64,000 nucleotides of DNA from SHVO01 sp050250575. GTDB lineage: Bacteria; Pseudomonadota; Alphaproteobacteria; Rhodospirillales; Rhodospirillaceae. The stretch is from NCBI GenBank assembly GCA_050250575.1, contig JBFWOJ010000019.1, forward strand, positions 7,227-71,226, given 5' to 3'. Position 1 is the first letter of the stretch, and each line of letters starts with the position of its first letter. Below, piece by piece: positions 1 to 7,565 of this stretch. A model generated the notes under the pieces. It saw nothing but the letters and a program-made list of their open reading frames with translations, ran no database searches and was not told the origin of the DNA. The translations under genes were made by a program, and so were the position numbers.

Positions 1-600
1 CACGCCATCGTCGCCTCGGTCGTCCCCGGTAAGAACTTCGACCTCAAGAAACTCTGTCAGAAGTATTTCCACGTCGAGCCGAAATTCATCGGCGATGAAG
101 GCGTCGACCTTGGTCCCGCGCCGAAGGTCGACAATCCGAAGGAAGTGGGCGCCGACCGCATCATCAATGCCGTCGCCGCCCATGCCACTTACGGCGGGCC
201 CCTCATCGTCATCGACTTCGGCACGGCCACCACGTTCGACGTTGTCGACGGGTCCGGGGCCTACTGCGGCGGCTGCATCTCGCCCGGCATCAATCTCTCG
301 ATGGAGGCGCTGCACATGGCCACCGCACTGCTGCCGCGGCTCCAGGTACGCAACCCGGGAAACGCGCCGATCGTCGGCACGAACACCGTGGCCCAGATGA
401 ACTCCGGCGTGTTCTGGGGATACATCGGCCTGATTGAAGGACTCATCGGGCGCATCAAAGCCGAGCGCGGCGGCGACATGAAGGTTGTGGCCACCGGCGG
501 TCTTGCGCCTTTGTTCGCAGAAGCCGCCAAGGTGATTGAACATATCGACCCTGATCTCACCTTGCGCGGCCTGGTTGCCGTCCACCGGCGTAACACTTGA
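1..600 (+). CDS. coaX: Type III pantothenate kinase, 5' end cut off by window edge
   Basis: The frame is open from base 1 to the TGA ending at 600, giving 199 residues of a family that is usually about 255-260 long, so roughly 60 N-terminal residues lie outside the window. Visible family motifs are GADR (about residue 49 of the visible part) and the phosphate-binding DFGTATTFD, followed by GGCISPG and a late ATGG. The enzyme phosphorylates pantothenate as the first step of coenzyme A synthesis in the cytosol; type III members are ASKHA-fold kinases needing a monovalent cation. RNase J follows at once, an arrangement common in alphaproteobacteria, which supports the call. The N-terminal ATP-binding motif cannot be checked here. 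Confidence 0.96.
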   Translation, partial: HAIVASVVPGKNFDLKKLCQKYFHVEPKFIGDEGVDLGPAPKVDNPKEVGADRIINAVAAHATYGGPLIVIDFGTATTFDVVDGSGAYCGGCISPGINLSMEALHMATALLPRLQVRNPGNAPIVGTNTVAQMNSGVFWGYIGLIEGLIGRIKAERGGDMKVVATGGLAPLFAEAAKVIEHIDPDLTLRGLVAVHRRNT

Positions 601-622
601 TTCTCGGCTGCGTTATGCCCGC

Positions 623-2305
623 ATGAACAAAGCCGAACTCCGCACGACCGCCAATTTCCCCGAGGGCCTCGACAGAGGTTTCTGGTTCATCCCCTTGGGC
701 GGCGCCGGCGAGATCGGCATGAACCTCAACTTGTTCGGCTGCGACGGCCGCTGGCTGATGGTCGACCTCGGCGTCACCTTCGGCGACGACTCCGTCCCCG
801 GCCTCGATGTCGTCATGCCTGATCCCAGCTTCATCGCCGAGCGGCGGGAGAAGCTCGAAGGCCTGATTGTCACCCACGCCCATGAGGACCACGTGGGCGC
901 GGTCGCGTATCTATGGCCGCAGCTGCGCTGTCCGGTCTACACCACGCCGTTCTGCGCGGCGTTCCTCGAATACAAATTGAAGGAGGCCGGGCTCGATGGA
1001 CAGGTGCCCGTGCACGTGGTGCCCCTCGGCGGCCAGGCCAGGCTCGGTCCGTTCACCGTCGATTTCATCACCCTGACCCATTCCATTCCCGAGCCCAACG
1101 CGCTCGCGATCCGCACAAAGTACGGCACGATCTTCCATACCGGCGACTGGAAGTTCGATCCCGACCCCATCGTCGGCGACGTCACCGACTTCGCCGCCCT
1201 GCGCAAGCTGGGCGAGGAGAATGTGCTCGCCTTGGTCGGCGATTCCACCAACGTCTTCACCGAAGGCGAGGGCGGATCCGAGCGCGAAGTGAAGGATAGT
1301 CTCACGACACTGTTCGCCCGCTACACGGGGCGGATTGTGGTGGGATGTTTTGCGTCCAACGTCGCCCGCCTGGATTCCATCGCCCGCGCCGCCGCCGCCA
1401 ACGGCCGCCATGTCTCCCTGGTCGGCGCTTCGCTGTGGCGCATCCTGGAGACCGCGCGCCGTACCGGCTATCTCGCGGACGATCTCACCTTCTATAAAGC
1501 CGAAGACGCCGCCCATTTGCCGCGCGACAAGGTCGTCTATATCTGCACCGGCAGCCAGGGCGAGGGGCGCGCCGCGCTGATGCGAATCGCCTTCGGCTAC
1601 CACCCGGAGCTGTCGCTCGACGAAGGCGACGTCGCGATCTTCTCCTCGCGCGCCATTCCCGGAAACGAAAAGGCCATCGCCAAGGTCCAGAATCAGCTCG
1701 CCAGGATCGGCGTCGAAGTTGTCACCACGCGCGACCATTTCATCCACGTCTCCGGCCATCCGGCCCGCGACGAATTGCGCCGCATGTATCAGATGGTCCG
1801 TCCGCGCATCGCCATCCCGGTGCACGGCGAGGCGATGCACATTCGCGAGCATGCGAATCTCGCAAAGGAGTGCCAGGTTCCGCATACCGTCCAGGTCCAG
1901 AACGGCATGGCCGTGCAGTTCACCGCCGATGGAACGGCGGAAGTGAAGGGAACCGTATGGTCCGGGCGCATGGCGTGGGAGGACGATACGCTGGTGCCGT
2001 TCTCCAGCCCGATGCTGCGCGACCGCAAGCGCCTGTTCTACGACGGCGGCGTGGTCGCGACCGTCGTGCTGGACGATACCGGCGTTGTGATGTCCGATCC
2101 GCAGGTCACCGTGCTCGGCATGGCCGACCCGTTGGAGGACGCCGATCGCGACTGGTCCTGGGTCATTCAGAACGCGGTGGAGAAGCTTCCGAAGAAAGCC
2201 CGCCGCGACGATGACGTCGTCGAAGAGAACGTGCGCATGGCCGTGCGCAAGGTCTTCGCGCCCGCCCGCAAGCCGGTCGTCAAAGTTCACATCTCGCGCA
2301 TCTGA
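623..2305 (+). CDS. rnj: Ribonuclease J
   Basis: This 560-residue protein matches the full length of RNase J, a metallo-beta-lactamase/beta-CASP nuclease with 5'-3' exonuclease and endonuclease activity in RNA turnover. The catalytic zinc motif HAHEDH is near residue 81, PLGGAGEIGMN lies near the N terminus, and GDWKFDPDP, CTGSQGE and the beta-CASP motif HVSGHP follow in the usual order. I chose the ATG at 623 because it gives the normal short N-terminal lead. An in-frame TTG at 536 would overlap coaX by 65 bases and add 29 residues that do not look like the family. It lies 22 bases downstream of coaX and is probably co-transcribed with it. Confidence 0.96.
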   Translation: MNKAELRTTANFPEGLDRGFWFIPLGGAGEIGMNLNLFGCDGRWLMVDLGVTFGDDSVPGLDVVMPDPSFIAERREKLEGLIVTHAHEDHVGAVAYLWPQLRCPVYTTPFCAAFLEYKLKEAGLDGQVPVHVVPLGGQARLGPFTVDFITLTHSIPEPNALAIRTKYGTIFHTGDWKFDPDPIVGDVTDFAALRKLGEENVLALVGDSTNVFTEGEGGSEREVKDSLTTLFARYTGRIVVGCFASNVARLDSIARAAAANGRHVSLVGASLWRILETARRTGYLADDLTFYKAEDAAHLPRDKVVYICTGSQGEGRAALMRIAFGYHPELSLDEGDVAIFSSRAIPGNEKAIAKVQNQLARIGVEVVTTRDHFIHVSGHPARDELRRMYQMVRPRIAIPVHGEAMHIREHANLAKECQVPHTVQVQNGMAVQFTADGTAEVKGTVWSGRMAWEDDTLVPFSSPMLRDRKRLFYDGGVVATVVLDDTGVVMSDPQVTVLGMADPLEDADRDWSWVIQNAVEKLPKKARRDDDVVEENVRMAVRKVFAPARKPVVKVHISRI

Positions 2306-2397
2306 GACGAAGCGCTGCGTCACTTTATTCCGCAGGGATATTCCGCGAAGAGCACAGCTTCTTCGGAACCATGGCGCGGACCGCACGTTTTGTTCCC

Positions 2398-3696
2398 ATG
2401 AAACCCCTCACGATCCTTGTGATCGCCGCAAGCCTCGTCGCATGCGCGGGCGGCGAGGCGATGGATCCGGCCCTGCAATACGGTCCCAGGCCGCTTTTGC
2501 CCGCGCCGAAGTCGAGCCTCATCCCCACCGTCGATATCGCGCCGGCGGTCGGTTGGCCCGATGGCGCGGCGCCGGCCGCCGCGCCCGGCTTCCGAGTCAC
2601 CGCCTTCGCCCGCGGGCTCGATCATCCGCGCATGATCTTCGTTCTGCCCAATGGCGACGTCGCGGTCGCGGAGTCCGCCGCGCCGGGCACCGACGAAGCC
2701 AAAGGGCTGAAGGGCTTCTTCATGAAGCTCTTCATGAAGAAGGCGGGCTCGGCCGTGCCCAGCGCAAATCGCATCACGCTCTTGCGCGATGCCGACGGCG
2801 ACGGTGTCGCTGAAACGCGCTCGACCTTTGCCGACCGGCTTTATTCGCCGTTCGGCATGGCGCTCGTGCAAGGAACCTTCTACGTCGCCAATGCCGATGC
2901 CATTGTTGCGTTTCCTTACGCCGACGGTGCCACCAGCCTTGGCGGCGCGCCGCGGCGCATCTTCGACCTGCCCGCGCTGCCCCTGAATCACCACTGGACC
3001 AAGAACATCGTCGCCAGCCGCGACGGCGCCAGGCTCTACGCCGCGGTCGGCTCCAACAGCAACGTCGCCGAGAAGGGCATGCAGATCGAAGAGGGCCGCG
3101 CCGCCATCTGGGAGATCGACCTTGCGAGCCGGAAGGGCCGGCTCTTCGCCACGGGCCTCCGCAATCCCGTCGGCATGGATTGGGAGCCTGCGACCGGGAC
3201 CCTATGGACCGTCGTCAACGAGCGCGACGAGATCGGCAACGATCTCGTGCCCGATTATATGACCTCGGTGCGCGACGGCGGCTTCTACGGCTGGCCGTGG
3301 AGTTACTACGGCGCCCATGTCGATGCGCGGGTGAAACCTCAGCGGCCCGACATGGCGGCGAACGCGATCGTGCCCGATTACGCTCTTGGCTCGCACACCG
3401 CTTCGCTTGGACTTGCCTTTTATAATCGCACGGCCTTTCCCGAGAAATACCGGGCCGGCGCGTTCATCGGCCAGCACGGCTCCTGGAACCGCAAGCCGCC
3501 CTCCGGCTACAAGGTCGTGTTCGTGCCGTTCGCGGGCGGGAAGCCCGCCGGTCCGGCCGAGGACATACTCACCGGCTTCCTCGACGCCGAAGGCAACGCC
3601 CGCGGCCGTCCGGTGGGCGTGGCCGTCGACCCCAAAGGTGCGCTCCTGGTGGCTGACGATGTCGGCAACGTCATCTGGCGCGTGACGGCGCAGTAA
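2398..3696 (+). CDS. Sorbosone/glucose dehydrogenase-like beta-propeller lipoprotein
   Basis: The protein has 432 residues. From the ATG at 2398 it begins with a short charged start, a hydrophobic run and the lipobox LVAC, so it is probably exported and lipid-anchored. An ATG at 2371 is also in frame but would place an extra charged stretch before the signal. The rest looks like the PQQ-type glucose/L-sorbosone dehydrogenase propeller: GLDHPRMIFVLPNGD near the start, GLRNPVGMDW in the middle, and GQHGSWNRKP and GRPVGVAVDP near the end. Such proteins oxidise sugars or sugar aldehydes in the periplasm, but many relatives have unproven substrates, so substrate and cofactor remain inferred. It sits alone between rnj and the convergent parDE pair. 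Confidence 0.8.
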   Translation: MKPLTILVIAASLVACAGGEAMDPALQYGPRPLLPAPKSSLIPTVDIAPAVGWPDGAAPAAAPGFRVTAFARGLDHPRMIFVLPNGDVAVAESAAPGTDEAKGLKGFFMKLFMKKAGSAVPSANRITLLRDADGDGVAETRSTFADRLYSPFGMALVQGTFYVANADAIVAFPYADGATSLGGAPRRIFDLPALPLNHHWTKNIVASRDGARLYAAVGSNSNVAEKGMQIEEGRAAIWEIDLASRKGRLFATGLRNPVGMDWEPATGTLWTVVNERDEIGNDLVPDYMTSVRDGGFYGWPWSYYGAHVDARVKPQRPDMAANAIVPDYALGSHTASLGLAFYNRTAFPEKYRAGAFIGQHGSWNRKPPSGYKVVFVPFAGGKPAGPAEDILTGFLDAEGNARGRPVGVAVDPKGALLVADDVGNVIWRVTAQ

Positions 3697-3711
3697 ATAT
3701 TTAGGTCTTGA

Positions 3712-4002
3712 TCAAATGTGACGCGGCGCATCCGCTCGCTCGTGCAGGATGCGGATAACCGCAATTCCGTACGCCGTGATTTGGAAGTAGATCGCGTGGT
3801 GCTCGATGTAACGGCGGCAATATCCCCGGCGTATGTGGTCGCAGGCTGCCGCTCCTTGCGGCGCCGCCGCCAGCTCCGCCAAGGCGCTCTCCAGCATGTC
3901 GATGTAGCGTTCCGCCTGCATCTGCCCCCACTGCTGCCGGGTATAGAGCCAGATTTGCTCCAAATCCCGTTCAGCGGCGGGCGAGAGGCGAAAGCTAGCC
4001 AT
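3712..4002 (-). CDS. parE: ParE-family toxin
   Basis: The 96-residue product has the RelE/ParE-superfamily pattern: an N-terminal LSPAAERDLEQIWLYT helix segment and a C-terminal strand pattern ending in IAVIRILHERAD. ParE toxins generally poison DNA gyrase; other superfamily members cut mRNA, and sequence alone does not settle which applies here. The start overlaps the end of the upstream antitoxin gene by 8 bases, so translation is probably coupled. The length is normal and no frame damage is visible. The pair is convergent with the dehydrogenase-like gene at 2398-3696. Confidence 0.88.
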   Translation of the reverse strand: MASFRLSPAAERDLEQIWLYTRQQWGQMQAERYIDMLESALAELAAAPQGAAACDHIRRGYCRRYIEHHAIYFQITAYGIAVIRILHERADAPRHI

Positions 4003-4231
4003 GCTTGGCGCGCATCTTCTTCTTGAAGGACGAGGCGTCGAAAGCGATCGGTTCTCCGCTATTCTCGCCCTCGATCAGCGCGGCGCGAATGACGCCGTTA
4101 CGCTCTTGTTCGCGGCGGATGAGATCGCGAATACATTCGCTGTCGTTCGTATACTGCCCCGTTTCGATCTGAGCCTTGATCCACTGATCTTGTTGTTGTG
4201 TCAGGGTGATTGTCTTGCGAACGGTCGACAT
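3995..4231 (-). CDS. parD: ParD-family antitoxin
   Basis: This 78-residue protein has an N-terminal ribbon-helix-helix type segment (RKTITLTQQQDQWIKAQI) followed by YTNDSECIRDLIRREQ, the standard ParD pattern. The C-terminal part is charged and is expected to wrap the toxin. A strong GAGGAG ribosome site lies just before the ATG at 4231. The first gene of a two-gene operon, it overlaps parE by 8 bases. ParD proteins repress their own promoter together with ParE, and a perfect palindrome directly upstream (4252-4270) is a ready candidate operator. Confidence 0.9.
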   Translation of the reverse strand: MSTVRKTITLTQQQDQWIKAQIETGQYTNDSECIRDLIRREQERNGVIRAALIEGENSGEPIAFDASSFKKKMRAKHG

Positions 4232-4251
4232 AAGGACTTCTCCTCAAATAG

Positions 4252-4270
4252 AGTATGATATTATCATACT
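4252..4270. promoter_or_regulatory. Perfect 19-bp palindrome, likely parDE operator
   Basis: AGTATGATA and its exact reverse complement TATCATACT flank a single central T. The site lies 21 bases upstream of the parD start codon, in the AT-rich stretch that must hold the promoter. ParD ribbon-helix-helix dimers bind short palindromes of this kind, so autoregulation is the natural reading; binding itself is inferred. Confidence 0.75.
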
Positions 4271-4360
4271 ATTGGTGAAATCTGAAGTGCGGACCGTCTT
4301 GCGCGCCGTCCCGTGATGGCCCACTTAAAGGTGTGGAATAGCAGCAGTTTTGAGGACTTG

Positions 4361-4771
4361 ATGATCGGCCGTTTGAACCATGTCGCTATCGCGGTGCCGG
4401 ATTTGGCGGCAGCGTCGGCCAACTATCGCGACACCTTGGGCGCCAAGGTCTCGGCGCCGCAGGCGCTGCCCGAGCACGGCGTCACCGTCGTCTTCGTCGA
4501 GCTTGCGAACACCAAGATCGAGCTTCTCCATCCGCTCGGCGACAACTCGCCGATCAGGAAGTTTCTCGATACGAATCCTGCGGGCGGCATCCATCACGTC
4601 AGCTACGAAGTCGACGACATCTATGTTGCCCGCGACAAACTGAAGGCGGCCGGCAAGCGGGTGCTTGGCGACGGCGAGCCGAAGATCGGCGCCCACGGCA
4701 CGCCGGTGCTGTTCCTTCATCCGAAGGACTTCAACGGCACGCTGGTCGAGGTCGAAGAGGTAAAGCGTTAA
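4361..4771 (+). CDS. mce: Methylmalonyl-CoA epimerase
   Basis: The 136-residue product is a vicinal-oxygen-chelate (glyoxalase-fold) protein of normal epimerase length. It starts MIGRLNHVAIAVPDL, with the first metal-binding His in NHVAIAV, and continues with IELLHPLG, GGIHHVSYEVDD and a late FLHPKDFNGTLVEVEE, which supply the remaining metal ligands (His, Glu). The enzyme interconverts (2R)- and (2S)-methylmalonyl-CoA in propionyl-CoA use. The ATG at 4361 has a GAGG element just upstream and matches the family start; an upstream ATG at 4313 would add 16 unrelated residues. Its position after coaX-rnj is typical of alphaproteobacteria, here interrupted by the dehydrogenase-like gene and parDE. 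Confidence 0.93.
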   Translation: MIGRLNHVAIAVPDLAAASANYRDTLGAKVSAPQALPEHGVTVVFVELANTKIELLHPLGDNSPIRKFLDTNPAGGIHHVSYEVDDIYVARDKLKAAGKRVLGDGEPKIGAHGTPVLFLHPKDFNGTLVEVEEVKR

Positions 4772-4844
4772 TTCGTTTTCGGGTCGTCCCGGGCGCAGGC
4801 TTGGGATCCGGGGTGGGAGCACTGGGGCGAGTTGGAGATGTCCT

Positions 4845-5297
4845 ATGTCTACGGACGCAAAAGAACACGTCGTCTGCCCCGCCTGCCGGAAGATCAACCG
4901 CGTCGCCGCCGAGCGCCTGAGCGCTCATCCCAAGTGCGGGTCCTGCGGCGTCCAACTCTTCCAGACCAAGCCCTTTGACGTCGATCCTTCCGGCTTCGAG
5001 CGCCACACCTCCGCCAATACGATCCCCACGCTTGTCGACGTCTGGGCGCCGTGGTGCGGTCCCTGCCGCACGATGGGGCCGATGTACGAACGCGCCGCAC
5101 GCGAGCTCGAACCGTCCGTGCGCCTGCTCAAACTCAATATGGACAACGCACCCGAGATCGCTGCGCGCTACGGCATCCAGGCGGTTCCGACGCTCATGCT
5201 CCTCAAAGCAGGCAAACTCATTGCGCAGGAGGCCGGCGCCCGCGATAGCCGGGGCATCGTCGCCTGGACCCGGCAGAAGCTGGGAATGGCGTTCTAA
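4845..5297 (+). CDS. trxC: Thioredoxin 2 with N-terminal zinc ribbon
   Basis: The protein is 150 residues long. An N-terminal CPAC ... CGSC zinc ribbon (about residues 11-32) precedes a thioredoxin domain with the active site WAPWCGPC near residue 68 and the cis-proline segment AVPTLML. This two-part layout is diagnostic of TrxC, a cytosolic disulfide reductase often linked to oxidative stress defence. It lies 73 bases after mce. The normal alphaproteobacterial gene between mce and proS is replaced here by trxC, a chromate transporter and a small exported protein. Confidence 0.94.
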   Translation: MSTDAKEHVVCPACRKINRVAAERLSAHPKCGSCGVQLFQTKPFDVDPSGFERHTSANTIPTLVDVWAPWCGPCRTMGPMYERAARELEPSVRLLKLNMDNAPEIAARYGIQAVPTLMLLKAGKLIAQEAGARDSRGIVAWTRQKLGMAF

Positions 5298-5464
5298 TCG
5301 CGCGAGGGGTCGGCGTGACGTTTCCGTCCTTGAAGTCCGTGCCGCTCGGCAGCTTGCAATCCCGCTGCAGGCCATACTAGACTTTTCATACCGGGGGCCC
5401 CGGCAGCCTCCCCGCTTTCTCAGACGCCCCGCGCGTCCAAGTGCTGTCCTAATCTCCAGGCGTG

Positions 5465-6880
5465 ATGTCCTGGCTGATAGGGCATGGCTTGAACACCGTG
5501 AGAAACACAGTCCCTTATTCACCGCGCCTTGCGAACGTCTCGTTCGCTGAAGCGATTCGTGTGTGGGCGCGAATCGGCATCCTCAGCTTCGGCGGACCGG
5601 CCGGCCAGATCGCGCTCATGCACCGCGAGCTGGTGGAGCAGCGGCGCTGGATCAGCGACGGGCGGTTCTTGCACGCCCTCAACTACTGCATGCTGTTGCC
5701 CGGGCCCGAGGCCCAGCAGCTGGCCACCTATATCGGCTGGCTCATGCATCGCACGGCGGGCGGGCTCGTCGCCGGCCTCTTGTTCGTGCTTCCGGGATTT
5801 GTGACCATCCTCGCGCTCAGCGCCGTCTATGTCGCCTTCGGCAATGTCCCTTGGCTGGGCGCCGTATTCTTCGGCTTGAAGGCCGCGGTCCTTGCGATCG
5901 TCATCGAGGCGCTCGTGCGCATCGGCAAGCGCGCACTGCGCAACGGGGTGATGATCGCGCTCGCCGGCGCGGCGTTCGTCGCGATCTATTTCCTGAAGGC
6001 GCCCTTTCCTCTCATCGTCGCGGCCGCGGCGGCGTTCGGTCTGATCGCGCAGCGCTTCGCCCCGAACCTCATCCCTGCGCCGCTCTTACGGCGCGGGGAG
6101 GCCGGAGAGGGTTACCTTGTCGATCGTCTTATCTCCGAAAGCAGATTGCCCCATATCGCTCCGGATACGGGGCGCACGATCGTCACGGGTTTGCTCTGGC
6201 TTTCGATCTGGGTCCTGCCCATCGCGTTGACGTCCATCGCCTTCGGCCCAGGGCATTTTTTCACCCGGCTCGGGGTCTTTTTCAGCAAGGCGGCGATCGT
6301 CACGTTCGGCGGCGCCTACTCCGTGCTCGCCTATGTCGCGCAGCAGGTGGTGGAGGTCTATGGCTGGGTGACAGCCGGCGAAATGCTCGACGGCCTCGCC
6401 CTCGCGGAAACCACGCCCGGGCCGTTGATCATGGTCGTGCAGTTCGTGGGTTACCTTGCTTCCACCCGCTTCGAGGGGGCGCTGGGTCCGCTGGCGGCGG
6501 GCGTGACGGGTTCGATCATCACCACGTGGGTCACCTTCGCGCCGTGCTTCCTCTGGATCTTCGTCGGCGCGCCGTACATCGAGACTCTGATCGGCAACCG
6601 CTGGCTCAATGCCGCGCTCTCCAGCATTACGGCCGCGGTCGTCGGCGTCATTCTCAATCTCTCGGTCTGGTTCGCGGTCCACACGCTGTTTCGCAATGTG
6701 CGCGAAGTGGATGACGGCCTGTTCAGGTTCTCGGCGCCGGAATTCCTCAGCATCGACCCCGTCTCCCTCTTGATCGCGCTGGGCAGTGCGCTCGCGCTCC
6801 TGCGTTTTCATGTGGGCGTCACGAAGGTCCTGGCTGCGGCGGCCGCCGTCGGACTTGTATGGCGCTTCCTGCTTGCTTGA
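5465..6880 (+). CDS. chrA: Chromate efflux transporter ChrA
   Basis: This 471-residue membrane protein has two homologous halves, as in long-chain CHR transporters. The first half carries SFGGPAGQIA and LLPGPEAQQLATYIGW; the second carries TFGGAYSVLAYVAQ and LAETTPGPLIMVVQFVG. It probably expels chromate from the cytosol using the proton-motive force. The start is uncertain: GTG at 5462, ATG at 5465 and GTG at 5498 are all in frame. The linker between the two halves, around residues 205-219, is encoded by a repeat-like element (see 6085-6120). A truncated chrB follows 10 bases downstream, suggesting an old chr operon. Confidence 0.93.
   Translation: MSWLIGHGLNTVRNTVPYSPRLANVSFAEAIRVWARIGILSFGGPAGQIALMHRELVEQRRWISDGRFLHALNYCMLLPGPEAQQLATYIGWLMHRTAGGLVAGLLFVLPGFVTILALSAVYVAFGNVPWLGAVFFGLKAAVLAIVIEALVRIGKRALRNGVMIALAGAAFVAIYFLKAPFPLIVAAAAAFGLIAQRFAPNLIPAPLLRRGEAGEGYLVDRLISESRLPHIAPDTGRTIVTGLLWLSIWVLPIALTSIAFGPGHFFTRLGVFFSKAAIVTFGGAYSVLAYVAQQVVEVYGWVTAGEMLDGLALAETTPGPLIMVVQFVGYLASTRFEGALGPLAAGVTGSIITTWVTFAPCFLWIFVGAPYIETLIGNRWLNAALSSITAAVVGVILNLSVWFAVHTLFRNVREVDDGLFRFSAPEFLSIDPVSLLIALGSALALLRFHVGVTKVLAAAAAVGLVWRFLLA
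6085..6120. repeat. Repeat-like insert inside the chrA linker
   Basis: On the minus strand this stretch begins with GTAACCCTCTCC and continues GGCCTCCCCGCGCCG. The same left end (GTAACCCTCTCC) opens the intergenic hairpin region after lolD at 10803. The segment is read in frame as PLLRRGEAGEGY within chrA, at the junction of the two CHR domains where an insert would be tolerated. I infer a dispersed palindromic repeat; only two partial copies are visible. Confidence 0.45.
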
Positions 6881-6890
6881 GGAGGGACAC

Positions 6891-7007
6891 ATGAAATGGG
6901 TCACGCGCCGCCGCCCCAAGATCGACCGTATCGCCTGTCCGTGGCTCGTCAAGGTCGCTCTTCCGGGACCCCGGTGGCGGCGACTTTTGGCCGCGCTTCG
7001 CCTATAA
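6891..7007 (+). pseudogene. Truncated chromate resistance protein ChrB (C-terminal domain start only)
   Basis: An ATG with a good ribosome site (GAGGGA) opens a 38-codon frame beginning MKWVTRRRPKIDRIACPWL. That is the characteristic start of the ChrB C-terminal / chromate-resistance exported domain, whose full-length relatives run to 150 residues or more. After about 21 residues the similarity stops and the frame ends at a TAA at 7005. It lies 10 bases after chrA, the usual partner. The simplest reading is a deletion that removed the rest of chrB and joined the stump to the DNA before the next gene. Confidence 0.75.
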
Positions 7008-7014
7008 TCGGCCG

Positions 7015-7488
7015 ATGCACCGCGCCGCCTTCGTTCTCATCGCGCTCGCCGGCACGCCCACGGCCGCCGCCGAAACCTTCACGATCTCCACGGCCGACTG
7101 CCGCGCCCTGGTCGCGCATTCACCGCGCGCCGACGTGACTTATCAGGGCGGCGTGGACGTGCGCGGGAAACCCGTTGTCCCTGCCGATCTCAACGCCGGC
7201 AGCGCCATTGACCTGCCGGCCTTTATCGACATCCCGCTCACTGTCGATGTTGCGCGGCGCCTTCGCGGCGAGGGCGCGCCGGCCAAGCCCGCCGACGTTT
7301 TAGGTTCGCGCCGCGGCATCGAAGGGAAGGCGGCCCTTGGAACCCTCACCATTAAGGGAAGCGACGCCTTCTGGAACGGCGAACCGCTCGCGGCCCAGGA
7401 CGAGATCCTTATGGCCGAGGCCTGTCGGTCCTCCTTACGCGCGCGAGGAATTGTCCTCCCCGAGACGAAACCGGAAGGCGCCAAGTAG
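7015..7488 (+). CDS. Small exported protein of unknown function
   Basis: The 157-residue product begins with a clear Sec signal peptide (hydrophobic AAFVLIALAG, likely cut after TAAA). The mature part is soluble, contains two Cys (ISTADCRAL and AEACRSSLR) that could form a disulfide, and reads like a small beta-rich periplasmic protein. I do not recognise a named domain. It lies 77 bases before proS, and an uncharacterised exported protein near proS is not unusual in this class. It is intact, although the DNA just upstream shows the chrB deletion. Confidence 0.7.
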   Translation: MHRAAFVLIALAGTPTAAAETFTISTADCRALVAHSPRADVTYQGGVDVRGKPVVPADLNAGSAIDLPAFIDIPLTVDVARRLRGEGAPAKPADVLGSRRGIEGKAALGTLTIKGSDAFWNGEPLAAQDEILMAEACRSSLRARGIVLPETKPEGAK

Positions 7489-7565
7489 CGTTGTAACCGG
7501 CCCTCGATTGCCTAAGTCAGCCCTATCCCCTATGGTCCAGCCCCTCTATTGGACTAAGGATTCCT

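Noticed and set aside
536..622. TTG 536 as the RNase J start
   Set aside because: It would overlap coaX by 65 bases and add residues not seen in the family; ATG 623 gives the normal N terminus.
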